Source: Anarhynchus alexandrinus (Eukaryota > Chordata > Aves > Charadriiformes > Charadriidae). Taken from it: a stretch of 64,000 nucleotides of DNA. The notes under the pieces are model-generated. The model searched no databases. It worked only from the letters and a program-made list of their open reading frames with translations, and was not told the DNA's origin. The position numbers and the translations under genes were made by a program. The DNA is taken from the NCBI GenBank assembly GCA_008711295.1, contig VUYV01000068.1:2044582-2108581 (forward strand). Reading direction: 5' to 3'. Shown one piece after another: positions 35,031-48,200 of the stretch. Each line of letters opens with the position of its first letter. The stretch's first letter is position 1.

Positions 35031-35126
35031 GTTTGGTGTTTGGGTTGGTTTGTTTGTTTGTTTGGGGTTTTTTGTTGTGGTTTTTGGTTTTTGTTGGGTT
35101 CTTTTTATTTATTTATTTTTTTTAAT
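35031..35126 (+). repeat. GTTT-rich tract ending in T-rich (ATTT)n
   Basis: Irregular GGTTT and GTTT units pass into ATTTATTTATTT and a T run. It has the same strand polarity as the two G/T tracts to the left. Confidence 0.85.
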
Positions 35127-36044
35127 AAAAGCAGCCTAACCAGCAACCAATTAAACACCACCACCCCTAAACCCGAAAAGTGCTATCTTAGCTGTTGGGG
35201 AGTGTGGTACCTTGGGTTACTGGAGTAGAAAGATATTTCAGAAGAACTGTTTTTATTTGAGCACTTGGCAGCATCTTTGGACATCAAGGTGAGAATACTT
35301 CTCCAAGGAAAATGTGATTGTAGACACCACTGACATTTGGTAAAGGGAATCGGGGTCATGGGTAATAACCAAATCTGTTTTCTGAGATTAGAATCCACTC
35401 GATGGTGTTCTCGATAGCGAAGAGCAAGGCTTGAGCTGTCAGATTCACCATATTTATTTTCTCTTCACTTCCCTTTCCCCAGCCGCGACATAACAGTAAG
35501 TAATGTGATGTTGGGCATGTGTTCTGCGCAGTCATATTTTAATAAACAAGCAAAAACTGTTAAAAGTTAACTCTCTCCAATCCTAAATTTTTCTTTCATG
35601 TAGAACTCTTTAATGAGGTGGAGGTAGCAATTGCTAAACTTCTGTCATTATTTGTCTTTTTCCTCACCTGCACATTTTAGTTTAAAAAACCCCCACAACC
35701 TTAATTTAACACAGCACGAGTAGGAAACAACCGTGTGTGGTTTAAGAGTTGCTGGAACTTCATAACCGTGCAATGACACCACCAGGGAGGACGTGGATGT
35801 TACAATAAGAAAGGGAAGCAGGCCGGGGGCGGGGGGGGTGCTCCGAACCGCCTCGGGAACCGGCTCCCGGGGGCGGCTGGAAGCAAGAGCGAGTGACCGG
35901 GTCCCCCTGGTGTCCCAACCGGGGCAAAGCCTCTCCGTCAGAGCAGGAAAACGTGGGTTTACTGTCCTGGAGACGACAAAGAGAGAAGTCGCTCTGGTTT
36001 AGGTGGAGGATGATGTGCTGCACAAACAAAAGTTATTTTAACTT

Positions 36045-36340
36045 GTGCCAATCAGAGGAATCGTAGATCATCGAGTTCCAACCCCCCCTGCCATGGGCAG
36101 GGACACCTCCCACTAGACCAGGTTGCTCTGAGCCCCATCCAGCCTGGCCTTGAACACCTCCAGGGATGGGGCCTCCATGACTTCCCTGGGCAACCTGTTC
36201 CAGCATCTCACCACCCTCACAGTGAAAAATACCTTCCTAATATCTATTCTAAATCTACCTTCTTCCAGTTTGAAGCCATTCCCCCTCATCCTGTCACTAC
36301 ACGCCCTTGTAAAAAGTCCTTCCCCAGATAGGGATGTGTA
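36045..36340 (-). repeat. CR1 LINE 3' end, reverse
   Basis: The reverse complement reads as a CR1 3' end: the usual GTTGGAACTCGATGATC, CCATGGCAGGGGG, GGCCAGGCTGGATGGGGC, GTTGCCCAGGGAAG and CACTGTGAGGGTGGTGAG blocks are all present. It is 5'-truncated near 36340 and sits in intergenic DNA next to a CpG-rich patch. Confidence 0.92.
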
Positions 36341-38429
36341 TTTTGGTTGGGAGGTCTATTTGTTGTTGATTATGATGTAAGCTCTTGTTTAGATACTCAA
36401 GAAGCAGCTTTATCTATGACTAAATATCCACCGGGGCAGGGATGGAGGGGTAGGGGGGGGGGTGGGAGATGGTTGCTTACACCTCCAGTGCTTACAACGC
36501 GTTTGCAAATTTGCTCTAGTTTCCTCAGGTGAGAGTGCGCAGAGAACAGCAGCTCTGTTGCCCGCCTCCTCAGCACCTTCCCATGCCATTTCTGCTCCCG
36601 CACATGCCTGGGGGCCTCTCCTGCTCCCTCGCTTAACCCAGGCCTTTCGCATCCTTCCAGGCTGTGTCAGCTCCCCAGTGTTGTCCCCCATCAGCTGGGC
36701 TGCAGCAGGTCTTCGTGCTACACCCTGTACGTGGACGCTGGATTAAATTATAAAAATACTTGGCTGAGGAAAACGCTTGGGGTTTTTTCTTCACTTGAGA
36801 TGAAGGCTGGCAGCGGCCGGGTGCCTGCCCTTCCAGGTGGTCGGCTGCTACCTAAGCTCTTGGCTGAGAGTTGCAAAAAAGTGCCCAAACAGGAGTGGCT
36901 ACCAAGCCATGGCCAGCAGCGTAGCCTCTGGCGGCTGCTGCTGCTGCCACCAGCCCCGAGTCGAGTCGGTGCCGCTTGGCAAAAGCTCAGCATGGCAAGC
37001 CGCTGACCCTCGTGGGGAAGCGAACTAATCACGAACGGCTGAGGGTGCTCCTCCTCTTTTGGCAGAGGTGGCGGGATTATACATGACGCAGCTGAACCGT
37101 GGCGGTTCCCGAGGCGTGCCCTCCAGCTGGCACCCAACTCAGCGTATCTAACCACACTAGCATCACCCAGGAGCAGTTTCATGCCGAGCTTGGGTAGTCT
37201 ATCTGTTGAAGAAAGGAAAGGGAGAGAGACACAAGGAGACTGGGAACCGGTGGGGGATTCACAAACAGGACATCTACTTGTCAATCTCCTGAAAATGGTA
37301 GCGCTTCAACAAAAATCCGCAGCCCCGTGTGAAAATACACTGGGGGCTGGGATCAACCCATCACATAACAACCCAAAGCCAAGTGAGGATGCTCGCCCAA
37401 CAGCAGCGACCTCTAATCTCTCTTCCTGAAGAAGTTAAGGCAGTGTTTCCCTCAGTACCTGCTGCAGGACGGGCACGGACTGACCTCGACCCTGTGTGTG
37501 GATCAGCACCTGCACTGCTGAGGGTGCAAAGCGTGAGTTCAGCGTGGGAGCGCTCCACTGCGGAAGAGTCCTGAGGGAAGGTAACACTCCTGGAGCCTGT
37601 AAAGGGATTAAGAGGCAGGCTGCATTAAAGCAACTTTAGGTGTTTTCCTCCAACCTCAGGTCTCCTCGTTCCTTCAGGGGATGCTCGTGTCCATAACGCC
37701 TTGCAAAAAGCTCCAAAGTTGTGGCATCACTCACCAATCGGGACCCGTGGTTGCTTTGATGAAACTGCATTTCAAGACACAAGCATAAGCCCAAACGTTA
37801 GCAGTAAAACCTTTTGGGTGGTGTCCTCCTAACTCTGCCAAATTGCCTGAGAAATGTTGCCAGCTAGCTTGAATAGTCTTTTGGGGTTTTGCAGTGCCTG
37901 AAATACCTCCTGTTTCCTGTCATCAGATGCTTTTCCTGCCTTCTAAATCTCTTGTAGGTGCATTCAAAGTTAATTACATCGGAGCTTTAATTCACGTCAT
38001 CTGCAGGGCTGATAGTCCTGCCCCCTCCTCTCCTCCCCCGCCGTGTGGCTTGGTGAGGAAGCAATAATTAAAACCTGCCTTTCCTGACCCGGGTACCTGC
38101 TCCTCCACCCGCCTTGGCAGGAAAGAGCTTCCTCCAACCTGTCTGTGTGCGGTGGCATGTGCCCAGCTCCTGCCTGAAGTCCCCCAGTCTCCGATGCACA
38201 GGATGGGGGGGGACTTGTCCCTCCCGGACACGGCCAGGGTGGTGGCAGTGATGAGAGCTGCCCATGCCGAACCTTGCAAGGAGAGGAAGAAACGTGCATC
38301 TGGAAATAAACTGGTGGTTAGAGATGGTGTGAGCACCCCTGGGCTGTGCCAGCACGCAGGCAAGCAGATGGATCTTAACTGCCGTCTGCTGTGATTTCAC
38401 GCTGTCCTGAAGTGCTCACGGGGTTGTTA

Positions 38430-38660
38430 GGCAGAAACCTAGGACTGTGGAAGTAGAAGGGGCTCATGGAGATGGTCTGTTCCAGCCCTCCTGCCCTGAG
38501 CGGGGTCACCCAGAGCTGGCTGCCCAAGACCATGTCTAGTTGGGGTTTGAGTATCTTCAAGGATGGAGACTCCTCAACCTCTCTGGGCAACCTGTTCCTG
38601 TGTTCAATCACTGTAGTAGAGTTGTTTCTTATGTTTAAATTAAATTTCCTATATAGGTAC
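38430..38660 (-). repeat. CR1 LINE 3' fragment, reverse, diverged
   Basis: The reverse complement keeps the CR1 order (GAACACAGGAACAGGTTGCC, CAGAGAGGTTGAGGAGTC, GGGTGACCCCGCTCAGGGCAG, then a degenerate end). It is more diverged than the 36-kb copy and belongs to a different subfamily by its GTGACCCC block. Confidence 0.8.
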
Positions 38661-40949
38661 TGCTAAATGCAAAGCTAAAGACTAACCTAAATAATTCTTA
38701 GAAGCGTATCCTGCAGAAGACAGCAGATTTGAGACTGATGTCCCCTACTCGCAGCTTTCCATACTCTGCCTGGTAGAGGTGCCATTCTCTCTGAAGTCCC
38801 CGGAGTGTTTTATCCTCAGGACAACTCTTCCCTTTGGATGTGTTTCTGTTATCCATCTGCTAGAAGAGCCCAGACTTTGTACCGTATCCTTCCACTGCCA
38901 CGTTCTCTGGAGCAGCATGTGCCAAGTTGTCATGGTCCTGTCACACACCAGGGAGTTTGTCCTTGCTGTTGGCTGAAAAACAGCTAGTTGTAAGATGTGC
39001 TGTGCACTATAAATAGCACAGCCCCAATGAGTCTTGGGAGTAATGCCTGTAAAATAGCAAGTGTGCACTGGCTTACACATTAAACCGGCCAAAACCACTG
39101 GACTTTGTATGCTGTGCTCAAAATGAAGGGGTATAAAAAAAAAAAAAGCTCTGGTCAAATGAGTGCTGCTGAGAAGTGCCGCCCTGCCCTTAAGCTGAAC
39201 AAAGTGGCTGGTGGTTCCTCAGGCCACGTGTGGGAGGATGCGCCCCATCCCTCACTGGCTTCTGCGGGTGGGCACCCCCGAGCAAGTGATTTGCACAGCT
39301 TTTTTGCTTCGTGCCTCTCTCAAAACATGCCCCACACCCTCCTGGTGAATCAAAACCCGCTTACAAATGGGTGGCAGCACACCCACCGGATCCTTCTGGG
39401 AAGAAAGCGGATGATTACTGGGATGCTTTTGGGTAGAGACGAGGGTGGGCAGTGGGAAGGCAAAGGCAGGGGAGCGAAGCACTGGGGAGGAAGCGGAGTA
39501 AGAGCAGAGAGGCCCTTTGGCTGTTCCCACCATCAGTAAGTCGCTGGATGAAGCTGCTAAAAGAATTAAAAACCCCAAACAAACCATATCCCTATAGGTA
39601 AGATACTGTACTGGGTGCAATTAGTAACATCTCTAAAGAGAAGGTACTTGCAGTGAACACATGGATTATAGACCAGAGATTGGTGGCATTTAAAGAAAAA
39701 CAAAGTTATTTACTGCTTCTAAATAAAGCAATGGGGGAGCCAAATAATTTAGTGTGTTGGGTTTTGCTCCTTCAAACATTCTCTGTTATGTAGTTTACAA
39801 AATGTCAGGTCGAAGACTTACTGGAACAAAAAAGCAGATGACACGATGCGAAGGCCGGGCGATGGCTGGGACAGAGGCAGGGCGAGATATTCAGGCCAAG
39901 CTGCTGCACCTTCTTCGAAACTTAATCTAGTCTTAAAGCAGCCTGGCCTGGCAGAAGCTAAAAGGGAACAGGAGGGATTAAGGCCACGGCCATCTCCCTT
40001 TTTTAGCTTTCACACCTCCAGCACACTACACTGCCCTCCGCCTCTCACGCCCCGCCAGCTCCCAGGCTTCCCCCAGGCACAGTTTTGTGTTTTATAAACT
40101 CCTCTGGCTTCCTGCAGCTCCATCCTGCCTCTCCTGAGGAGCTGGGCTCCAAACGGTGACAGAAAATTAGATTTTTCACGGCAATGGGTGCAAGTGGTAC
40201 AGTATACGTAGCCCATAAAAGGATGAGTTTTGGGATAGTTACTGAGCCCAAACTAGAAAAAAGGAGCTACTGTCTCATCTTCCAAGTCCGTCTTGCAGCA
40301 AAGCTAAAAGAAACACTTGAAAAAAGAAAAGCCAGGTAGTTGTAAATTTACTTCTGTTCTCTCAGCTAGTTGCAGACCTCCTCCCCCCCCACTTCCTCCT
40401 CCTTTAATTTGTTTGTGGTCCAGTCGGGGTTCCTGCTGATCCACCTCCAGCCTGGAGCGCAGGTGTAGGGGAAACATGAGGCTGCTAATTCTGCACTTTC
40501 TGTTCTTTCCCTGTACGGGCTGGAGAGAAAGAAAGAAGTATTCCTTAAGTGCAAGGAGTGCCACCTAGCGGCCTGTTGAAGAATCCCAAAGCTCCACACA
40601 GACTGGTGTCTGGGTACTTTTTTTCCATATACATGAGTATATGAAAACACGCACAGCATATTTTCACACACACACGGAAATGCAAATCTCTTTCATGGCC
40701 GATATACCCACAAATCACTCTTTAAGGGTAATTTAATGTAGAGTCTTCACATTCATATGCAAACAATGGTTTCTTTAAGCTCAAGACTTCAAAACAGCTG
40801 TAATAATCCAGGTGCAAGGAAGAACTTGGGTATTTTAGTCTGGAGTGTAAAACTGATGAATGCTGGCCGGCAGGTGAGGAGCAGGTGCTGGAGAGAAGCT
40901 GTTTCACTGCTGTCATTGCTGTGTCAGGCAGCAACAATCATGCTCATAG

Positions 40950-41010
40950 GGGAACTCAGGTCAGGTGTAACCTCAGGAGATCACCCAGTCCAACCTTGTA
41001 TCAGCCTTTC
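40950..41010 (-). repeat. Possible short CR1 3' remnant
   Basis: The reverse complement contains GGTTGGACTGGGTGATCTCC followed by TGAGGTTACACC. This resembles the last ~40 bases of CR1 (GGTTGGACTAGATGATCTCC). The match is short and stands alone, so it may be chance or a very old remnant. Confidence 0.35.
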
Positions 41011-42828
41011 AATTTCAGCTGTCGCATTTTGCCACCTTCTGCACCGACACCGTGTTCAGGGATGACTGGGTCCGGCAGTGATGAAGCAAACAGCTGTGGC
41101 GGCAGTTTCTTAACATTCTCCAACCAGAGAGGCTTGCATCACCCCGTCATCGCCGTGAATTGCTCCAACCGATTCAGAAGAGATGTCCACCTTGTTCCTT
41201 CTTGCTGTTACCCTTCAGTATAGTGCAGCTTGCCTTACTGTAAGGATGTGTAGGGATGCTGTGTGTACAGAAAATACAACAGAATGGAGGGTCTCCAGAA
41301 GAACACTTGAAGAAGAAAAATCCTTACAAGCCCTCTACTCTACAGCACATCTTGCTGCTGCAGCAAGAGAAGCCTGAAGTTTGAATAGCTACTTTGCATT
41401 TCAGGAATTATTCACTAGTTGTCTGGTTACGACCAAGCCCTCTCTAGGCTTTGATTTTGTAACACATTACCTGGTATCCCTCGTTACTAACACTGGTGCA
41501 GCCACAGGTAGCACAGCATAGCGTACGCCCTCCCGTAGGTGGTTCCAAATGAACAACATTTAGTTGTTCTCTTGAAAAATGTTCCTAGAAAGGAGGCTCA
41601 GGGTAACTAATTCCTACGCCCTTTGAGCAGCGGCACCCTCCCTGCCTAAGCAGGGGCATAAATAGCCTGCTCATCAGCTTACACATCGGAATTAGGGTTG
41701 AATGTGATGTAAGAATACGCTTCCCATCTGACCTAGATACCCCCAGCAAATACAAACAGTGGATGGATTACAGGAGATGGTAAAGTATAGAGGAATGGCA
41801 CATTATTGCTTTTTAAAAAAGCAGACTATTTCTTTTACATCTCTTCTTGCATGATACTCATTTATTAGTCCAGAGAAAAATGCTACTTCCAATTCCTTCA
41901 TCAGAACATAGGTAGCAGGGGCAAAGCCTACCCACCGAGCTCTTTGTCACCTTTATCTCTGTATAAAAGGGACCTTGGCATCATAATACTTCATTGTAAA
42001 AACACGCATGGGCAGAGGTGATGTTTTTTCACAGCTGGTCCAAAACTGCTCAATTGTTTTGAAACCAGATCTATTTTAGGACACTTGTATATTTGAGACA
42101 GGACTTGCCTATAGCTTAAGTTTCCCCCCACAGTGCCCCGCCGGATTTACACTAGTCACTGAATTCTAAAGGCCAATTCCCACATTTGTTCCTATTTGTT
42201 GTTCAAATAAACACTGTTGATGTAAAAGAAGACATTAGGAAAAAAAATCCATTTGAATATGACAATATATTTAACTGCCCCCTTCCTGGAGCAATCCTTT
42301 ACTCTTATCAGTTGCAGCGGGAAAGACAAACCAGGAAACTGATGGGAACAATAGTAAGGGAAATACCTCTCAAAAAATGTTTTATGATGTGAGAGATTAT
42401 TCATGATGTGAATCTAGTCTTCATCCTAAAAAACATATGATAGTACAAACACTTCTGAGTAGAACTGTCCTTGTAAATGTGAGGTTTCACTGGGAACACT
42501 GACAGATACTGGAGTTTTAAGAAGGAAGTATGGAAAATCAACACATCAAATCAAGTTTCAGAATCAGTATTTGTAAAATTTTCCACGGAAATGCAACACA
42601 AGTGAAACTGTACTAAAAATATGATGAAGGCAGCAGAGGTTGATGCAGTCTGTACTCACCAACACCTGTTTTTACGGGGACATTTAAGAAGGAAAAGTGT
42701 TAATGCAGAAAGGATCTATTAAACCACTGTTATTAGATATTCTTGTGAGCCCACTGACGAGTAACATAAGACAACCGCAACTGCCATGTGAAACCCAGCC
42801 TTAATGAAAATTCAAAATTCAGTACTAA

Positions 42829-44476
42829 TTTATTCAGAATATGCAAGAACAATCCAATTCACATTAAACATCTGTAGCGTCAGTATTTAAAAAAATACAC
42901 CACTGCTTAAAAAGAGTAAAGGTATCATTTGCCAAATTCCATTGCACATCAGTTTATTTCCCCATTTCAAAAGGGAGCAGCAAGTAATTGATTATATAAA
43001 GGCAAACATATGTGCATCCAAGGCTAATATAGCCATTTAAAGTTGTAGCAACAATATATGAAAGTGTAATTATTTTTTTCCTTTTTTTTTTTAAACAAAA
43101 ATATTTATAATCCATTTGACAAGTAAGGAGTCAAGCTGTTAACTGTTTAACCAGTTAAATACTTTCAGTGCAGCAAGAGAACTGTTAACATTTCAGAAAG
43201 TTTACAGGGAAAACACATCTGCTCAGCATTCGTAACTTCTCATGGCACAATGGTTTTAGAACTCAAGTGACTGGCTTGTTGGACACTAACCGCCAAGCTG
43301 GCTGGCTTCCAGAAGCAGCAAAACAAAGACTGTCAACTAAGTCAATTTAATGCCATTTTGGCCTGTGAAGCACTGGAAGTTTAACTGAAAAATCATGAAG
43401 GCTTTTACGATACAGCCAGGAAGAGTCTTTACCAGTATTGCTACCAATATTCCTCACAACTTTTACTCACTAGTTTCAGCATAGGGGAATCAGCTACTCA
43501 TGCACACAATACCTATATCCTAAAAAACAGTGAACTACCTAGGCAGAGTTTGTGCAAACCATCAGAAAAAGTTGGTGGAGAGTCTAGCTGGGATCCTGGA
43601 CCAAAAGGCACAGAAGACACATGTTCATTAGCTTCCATTTGACCACTCCAACTTTTAACAGTATAGCTAACTTCTAAATCCTTTTTGAAAACAAGCTCCT
43701 CAAAATGTTTTCTTTTTTTTTTTTTAAAAAAGTTGAGCCCTTAAGTGTAGGGCCTTCTTATCTACCAAGTATCTTGCACTTGATTTCCTAGCACCTTCAT
43801 TGCCCTTCTGCATTTTCTTTTCCTGCTACAACCCACCCATTACATCTAAATGGTCGCTTTGCTATGTTTTTGATGCCTATGCCTCTCCCATCTTTGACAA
43901 AAGCCCATATTTGCGATTCTCACTCTCACCTATGTTTTCAAAAAGGTCACAAGCGAGAAGGACCACCTGAGTGCAGTTGTGGCTTATGCAAAATATATAC
44001 TATTCTAAAAATACCTGCCACTTAATTACATTGTAGTAAATAGAAAAATTCTTATCTATGACAGGTGGTTAACTTTAAGAAAGGCCCAAGACACTTAAAA
44101 AAAACAACACAAAGGGTTTTTAAGAACAAAGAAAAAAATAGCAGGATTGACAATGTCTTGATTTTAAAAGACTGCCTTCAAAACACGCAGTTTGACAAGT
44201 ATCCACCTTCTCTTGTATTACCCAGGTTCTGCAGCAAGAACACTGGCAAAAACATTCACCTACTAAAACACGAGTATTCAAGCAGCTAGCTTCCTCGTCA
44301 GCGCTGATGTGCAACTCCACAAAACTTGTTGTTCAGCATGCTGACAGTAGTTTACATTCCAGTTCAGAACAGGAGCACAGGGAAGTAACCACAGCTAAGC
44401 AAACCCTGAGTAAAGTAGTTTTCAAGCAACTTTTTCAGCCCTGATTTATCTTTTTGAGACAGCTTTCTGAAAGGTT
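42829..44476 (-). other. SPRTN: SPRTN 3' UTR with candidate poly(A) signals
   Basis: On the minus strand, AATAAA hexamers occur at 42953-42958 and 42829-42834, about 1.5-1.6 kb after the stop codon. The tract is AT-rich with no recognisable coding. Which signal is used cannot be told from sequence. It would place the SPRTN transcript end about 10-12 kb from the EGLN1 transcript end, in convergent orientation. Confidence 0.5.
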
Positions 44477-45213
44477 TTATGCAAGACAAGAATCAAGGTG
44501 TTCATTTATTTTAGACTCCAAAACCTCAGTCTGGCAAACAGGACAACCAACTTTTTTATCCTGCCTTACAGCAGTGCTGGAACTTGCAGAGGATGCTGTA
44601 GATTCAGTTTTGGTTTTCATAGGTGTATTTATACTTGAAGTGACATCAGTACTCCCTTTTTTAATGAAATAGTTTTCAAAGGCAGTTTTGTCTTCTATTT
44701 TTGGCCATTGCTGCACTATCTTAGTACATTCTGAGCTTTTTTTCGCAGATGCAGCCTCAGCCGCTGTTGTCTGCTCAAAACAAAATTGTTTTGGTGGCCT
44801 GTTATAAAATGGCATAACCCTCTTGCCATTTGCAGAACCTTGGTTTGATTTTTCTTCCATAACACGAGCAATTTTAACAGGCGATCCATTAACATTCTTG
44901 TAAGCTTTTGTATTAGCAACAGAGGGTTTAGGAAACTCACGCTTTGAAGCTAGGTTGATTTTCTCACTGGCATCGTCAGTATAAAGTGGAAAGAAGATGC
45001 CACTACGTGGTGATTTTTCAAATTTTATCTCATTTTTAGGGATTGGTATTGTCTTTACTGCTGAACGATGCTGTGAACCAGGTGTTTCACTGTTTCTAAC
45101 ACTGCTGCTGGAATTTATGCTTTTTTCTGAGAGTCCACTGTCTCCTCCTCCAAGCCGATATCCCTTTCCACTAAAAGGCATCAGATCTTGCGTATCACGT
45201 GTTTGTGTCTTGC
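44477..45213 (-). CDS. SPRTN: SPRTN exon 5 (SHP box, UBZ4, stop)
   Basis: This is the 737-nt terminal coding exon, after acceptor TTTTGCAG. It begins GKTQTRDTQDLMPFSGKGYR, carrying the SHP box, and continues through a low-complexity serine-rich linker. It ends in the zinc finger CPVCQTEV...HLDSCLA with TAA at 44477-44479. Confidence 0.95.
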
Positions 45214-48200
45214 CTGCAAAATAAGAGAAGAAAGTAAGAAAAGTTAGTAACTTCTTCATATATAAATCATGGGCTTAGTATTTCATGTGCTTCGCCCAAA
45301 AAATATACTGCTTGAGAAGAGCGTAGCAAACTAAACCTTTTGCAAACAATTAAGTTGATAAGTAGCCTAGAAACACACAGATAAAATAGGCCATGTTCTT
45401 TGCTATGTAACAGTAATATCTAAACAAAGCTCACGTAGTGGTTCATCTGTATTTGTTCAAGGAACTGCTTGGACAAAAAGAGTTTGGAAAAGAAAAAAAA
45501 AAAGAATTATTTTAAATACCTTTGTTAGTTGACTCGGAATTTGGAAGTTTTGCTGGCTGGGTTTTCTCCTTGGATTTCTTAGAGAAGTTCTCTGGCTCCT
45601 TCACTTTTGTGAATGTACCTCCACATGTCTCTTGATGCTCAGCCCACCAAAAGTCTCGTGCAGAGGGTGCTCTATTCATCGAACGTTTCACGTATCCAAA
45701 GTAAGGTTTTCGATTTTGACAGGGGCCATTGCATCGCCACCAGTGCTGGCGGTACAAATCCACCTCATCATGAAAAGTGTGATAGATCTAGGTTCAAAAA
45801 TAATAAAAAAAAAGCAGTCATTCAGAAAGTTTCCAATTTTGTATCAATAGCTCTACAATATTTTTATAAAAATACATTACCATTTCATTCCTTCCATTAC
45901 TGCTGTGATTTTTACATTACCAGTTAAAAGAGCTGAACCTGGGTACAATTTGATCAACATTTAGCTACCATTAAAACAAGGCTTTTTTTAAAAAAAAAAA
46001 CCAAACAAAACCACAGTCAGGATGTGTAGGAATATGTCCTGGCTATCTTGTTTGAACTGCAATAAAATCACTTCAAAAAATCTATCTCAAATTTCACCCT
46101 AAATGACGTTACTGTATAGAATGCTTTGTATTCTCCCTCCAGCTATTATCTTAATTAATCTTATCGGACACATTATTTTAAATACTATCAACTCCTAAGC
46201 CTCTACTGATATAAATTTTAACTAAAACAGACTGGTCTTCCCCAGATATTATTCTGAACATGGAACTATTCTGTCCCTGGTATCACTAAGTTGTTTCAAG
46301 TTTAAAACAGAAGTTTAAAGAAAAGTACTTACAGAGGGTGTACTTGAAAATTATATGACTAACAACTCACCACATCTTCCTAAACCTGTTCCCACCATCA
46401 TCCGCAACAAAATAACTGTGGAACTGGCATACACTTAGATGCAAATTTGTATTGGTACCAACTGTGGAGTGTCTAACAAGAACAAATGTATTCCTCATAC
46501 CACACCAGGCATACTAAAACAACAAATCAGTAAGAAACCTCTATTAAATTAGGTTAAGTGGATTATGCTTACTGTGACATTGGCTCCAGTCAAGCGATTA
46601 ATGCGACGCATGTGTTTGCAGAACTCTGGTCCATGAGATTCACGGTCTTTGTCATTATTAGTAACAAAAAGCAGGGCATGGATCATTTCATGCAACAGTG
46701 TCTGAAATGATGCAAATCATTAGCCATTTACTGAAAAGCATTACATATGGTTTCAAAATTAATCTGGGAGTATTTTACTCCTCTACATTTATCTTGGCAC
46801 TGGTCTTATTTTCCTGCATTCACATGTTCAGTCTGGGTCATAAAAACATAATACTTACTCTGCCTGTCAAATCAAATTACGTCTATTCCCATACCACCAA
46901 AACATGCTGGAGAATATTACAAAAGTAAGTGACATTCCAAACAGAAGAAATAATCCTCAAACTTAAGTCAGATCTTTAAAGAGATCATCCCCTCCTACAA
47001 CCCAAAAAGAGACACTTGTGAGAAACCTGAAACTCTACAGCATTTCTGTTCATTAAACAAATACGAATGTTAAGCCAACTCAAAGCAGTAGCCCTGACAG
47101 AAGCACAAGAAGCAACACAAAGTTATGTTTACAGTCATCCTATATCCTTATTTTCTGCCATTGGCCTTTTGACCTAAAAGATGAAACTACAGCCATTTTC
47201 TGATTGTGCTTTCAGTCCATGCTTGTTTTTAATATTAGAGGATAATTTAGGAGTAAAAAAAAAAAATGTTTTCTTTATAAAGTCAGTAAAATAAACAAGT
47301 GACTTTAGACTCCTAGTCAGAGTTCCCCATTTAGAAGCATAAAACTGAAAGATTACGATGATATTGCCACACAAGCAACACAAATGTAGCAATAAAGCCA
47401 CCACTATTTTACAAGCTACAAGTAACCATATAAAAGAATTCCACTAGGAAATGTAAAACGTGTATGGGATGGGGGGGAGGCACAATGCATTTTATGTGCA
47501 GATTCACGAGCAGTCTTCAAATACCTCAACGAGATCCTTCCTTGGTCTTAACTTCAGGAGCGGCTCACTTAGACGAATGGAACACATTCCACCTTTTCCT
47601 TCATACCTACACACTCCAGCACAGCTGAAAGAGACACAGAAAGAAAATATGAAAAGCTACTTGTTTCTGTAGTACGTGAAAAAAATTGAGAATTGGAGTT
47701 AAAATGCTGGTCCCTTCCAACACACACACTCAGAATCTGAAAAAACACTTTTAGTAGTTACTCGGAAAACCGAACATCATTAACCAGGAAAAAAAAATGC
47801 CCACAAGTTCCTTAAAATAAACTGTGACTGAACTAGCAAAAGGGATGCTATAATTTATTAGATCTCTTGCAATCACTTAAGGGGAAGGAAATCACAATGG
47901 ACTGTTCAAAGCTAACCTGTTTAGGAGGCAAAGGACTGCTTTCATTAGAACTTCTGATGGAGTGAAATACATAAAACAGAGGCTGAAGGTCCACAGCAGC
48001 CAACACCGACTCAACTGCTGGTTGCTGCAATTTCACCCCTCACCCTCCCCCAACTTTTGATGCCTTCTGAACCTTTACATATCATCACTTCTGCACAGCA
48101 ATCCAGCAGAAACATTTCAAAATACCTTTTTTTTTTTTTTGTGATTAGGTTAGTCCTCTACCAGTTCACTATCCAAATATTTTCAAGTGTCTAAAGGGTA

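Larger units (their letters stand above)
30951..36044. other. 3'-flank / intergenic between EGLN1 and SPRTN, left part
   Basis: No gene is recognised here. An extended EGLN1 3' UTR may reach an AATAAA at 32852-32857. The rest holds G/T-rich low-complexity tracts (31935-32062, 35031-35126), G runs near 33301-33320, and an octamer-like ATGCAAAT at 33209-33216. A small CpG-rich patch lies at 35818-35945. All ORFs are short and look random. Confidence 0.6.
36341..42828. other. Intergenic region between convergent EGLN1 and SPRTN, right part
   Basis: I recognise no coding exon here. The tract is more GC-rich between about 36.4 and 40.2 kb, which produces long but unconvincing ORFs (for example minus strand 36748-37284). 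It contains one clear reverse CR1 fragment (38430-38660), a doubtful one (40950-41010), a G run at 36449-36462, and an isolated TATAAAAG at 41962-41969 without other promoter support. Confidence 0.6.

Noticed and set aside
36748..37284. 178-codon minus-strand ORF in the EGLN1-SPRTN intergenic region
   Set aside because: No recognisable domain; the GC-rich background makes stop codons rare, and overlapping ORFs are present on the plus strand.
41962..41969. TATAAAAG as a possible promoter
   Set aside because: It is isolated, with no CpG cluster, open frame or splice signal downstream; such octamers are common by chance.
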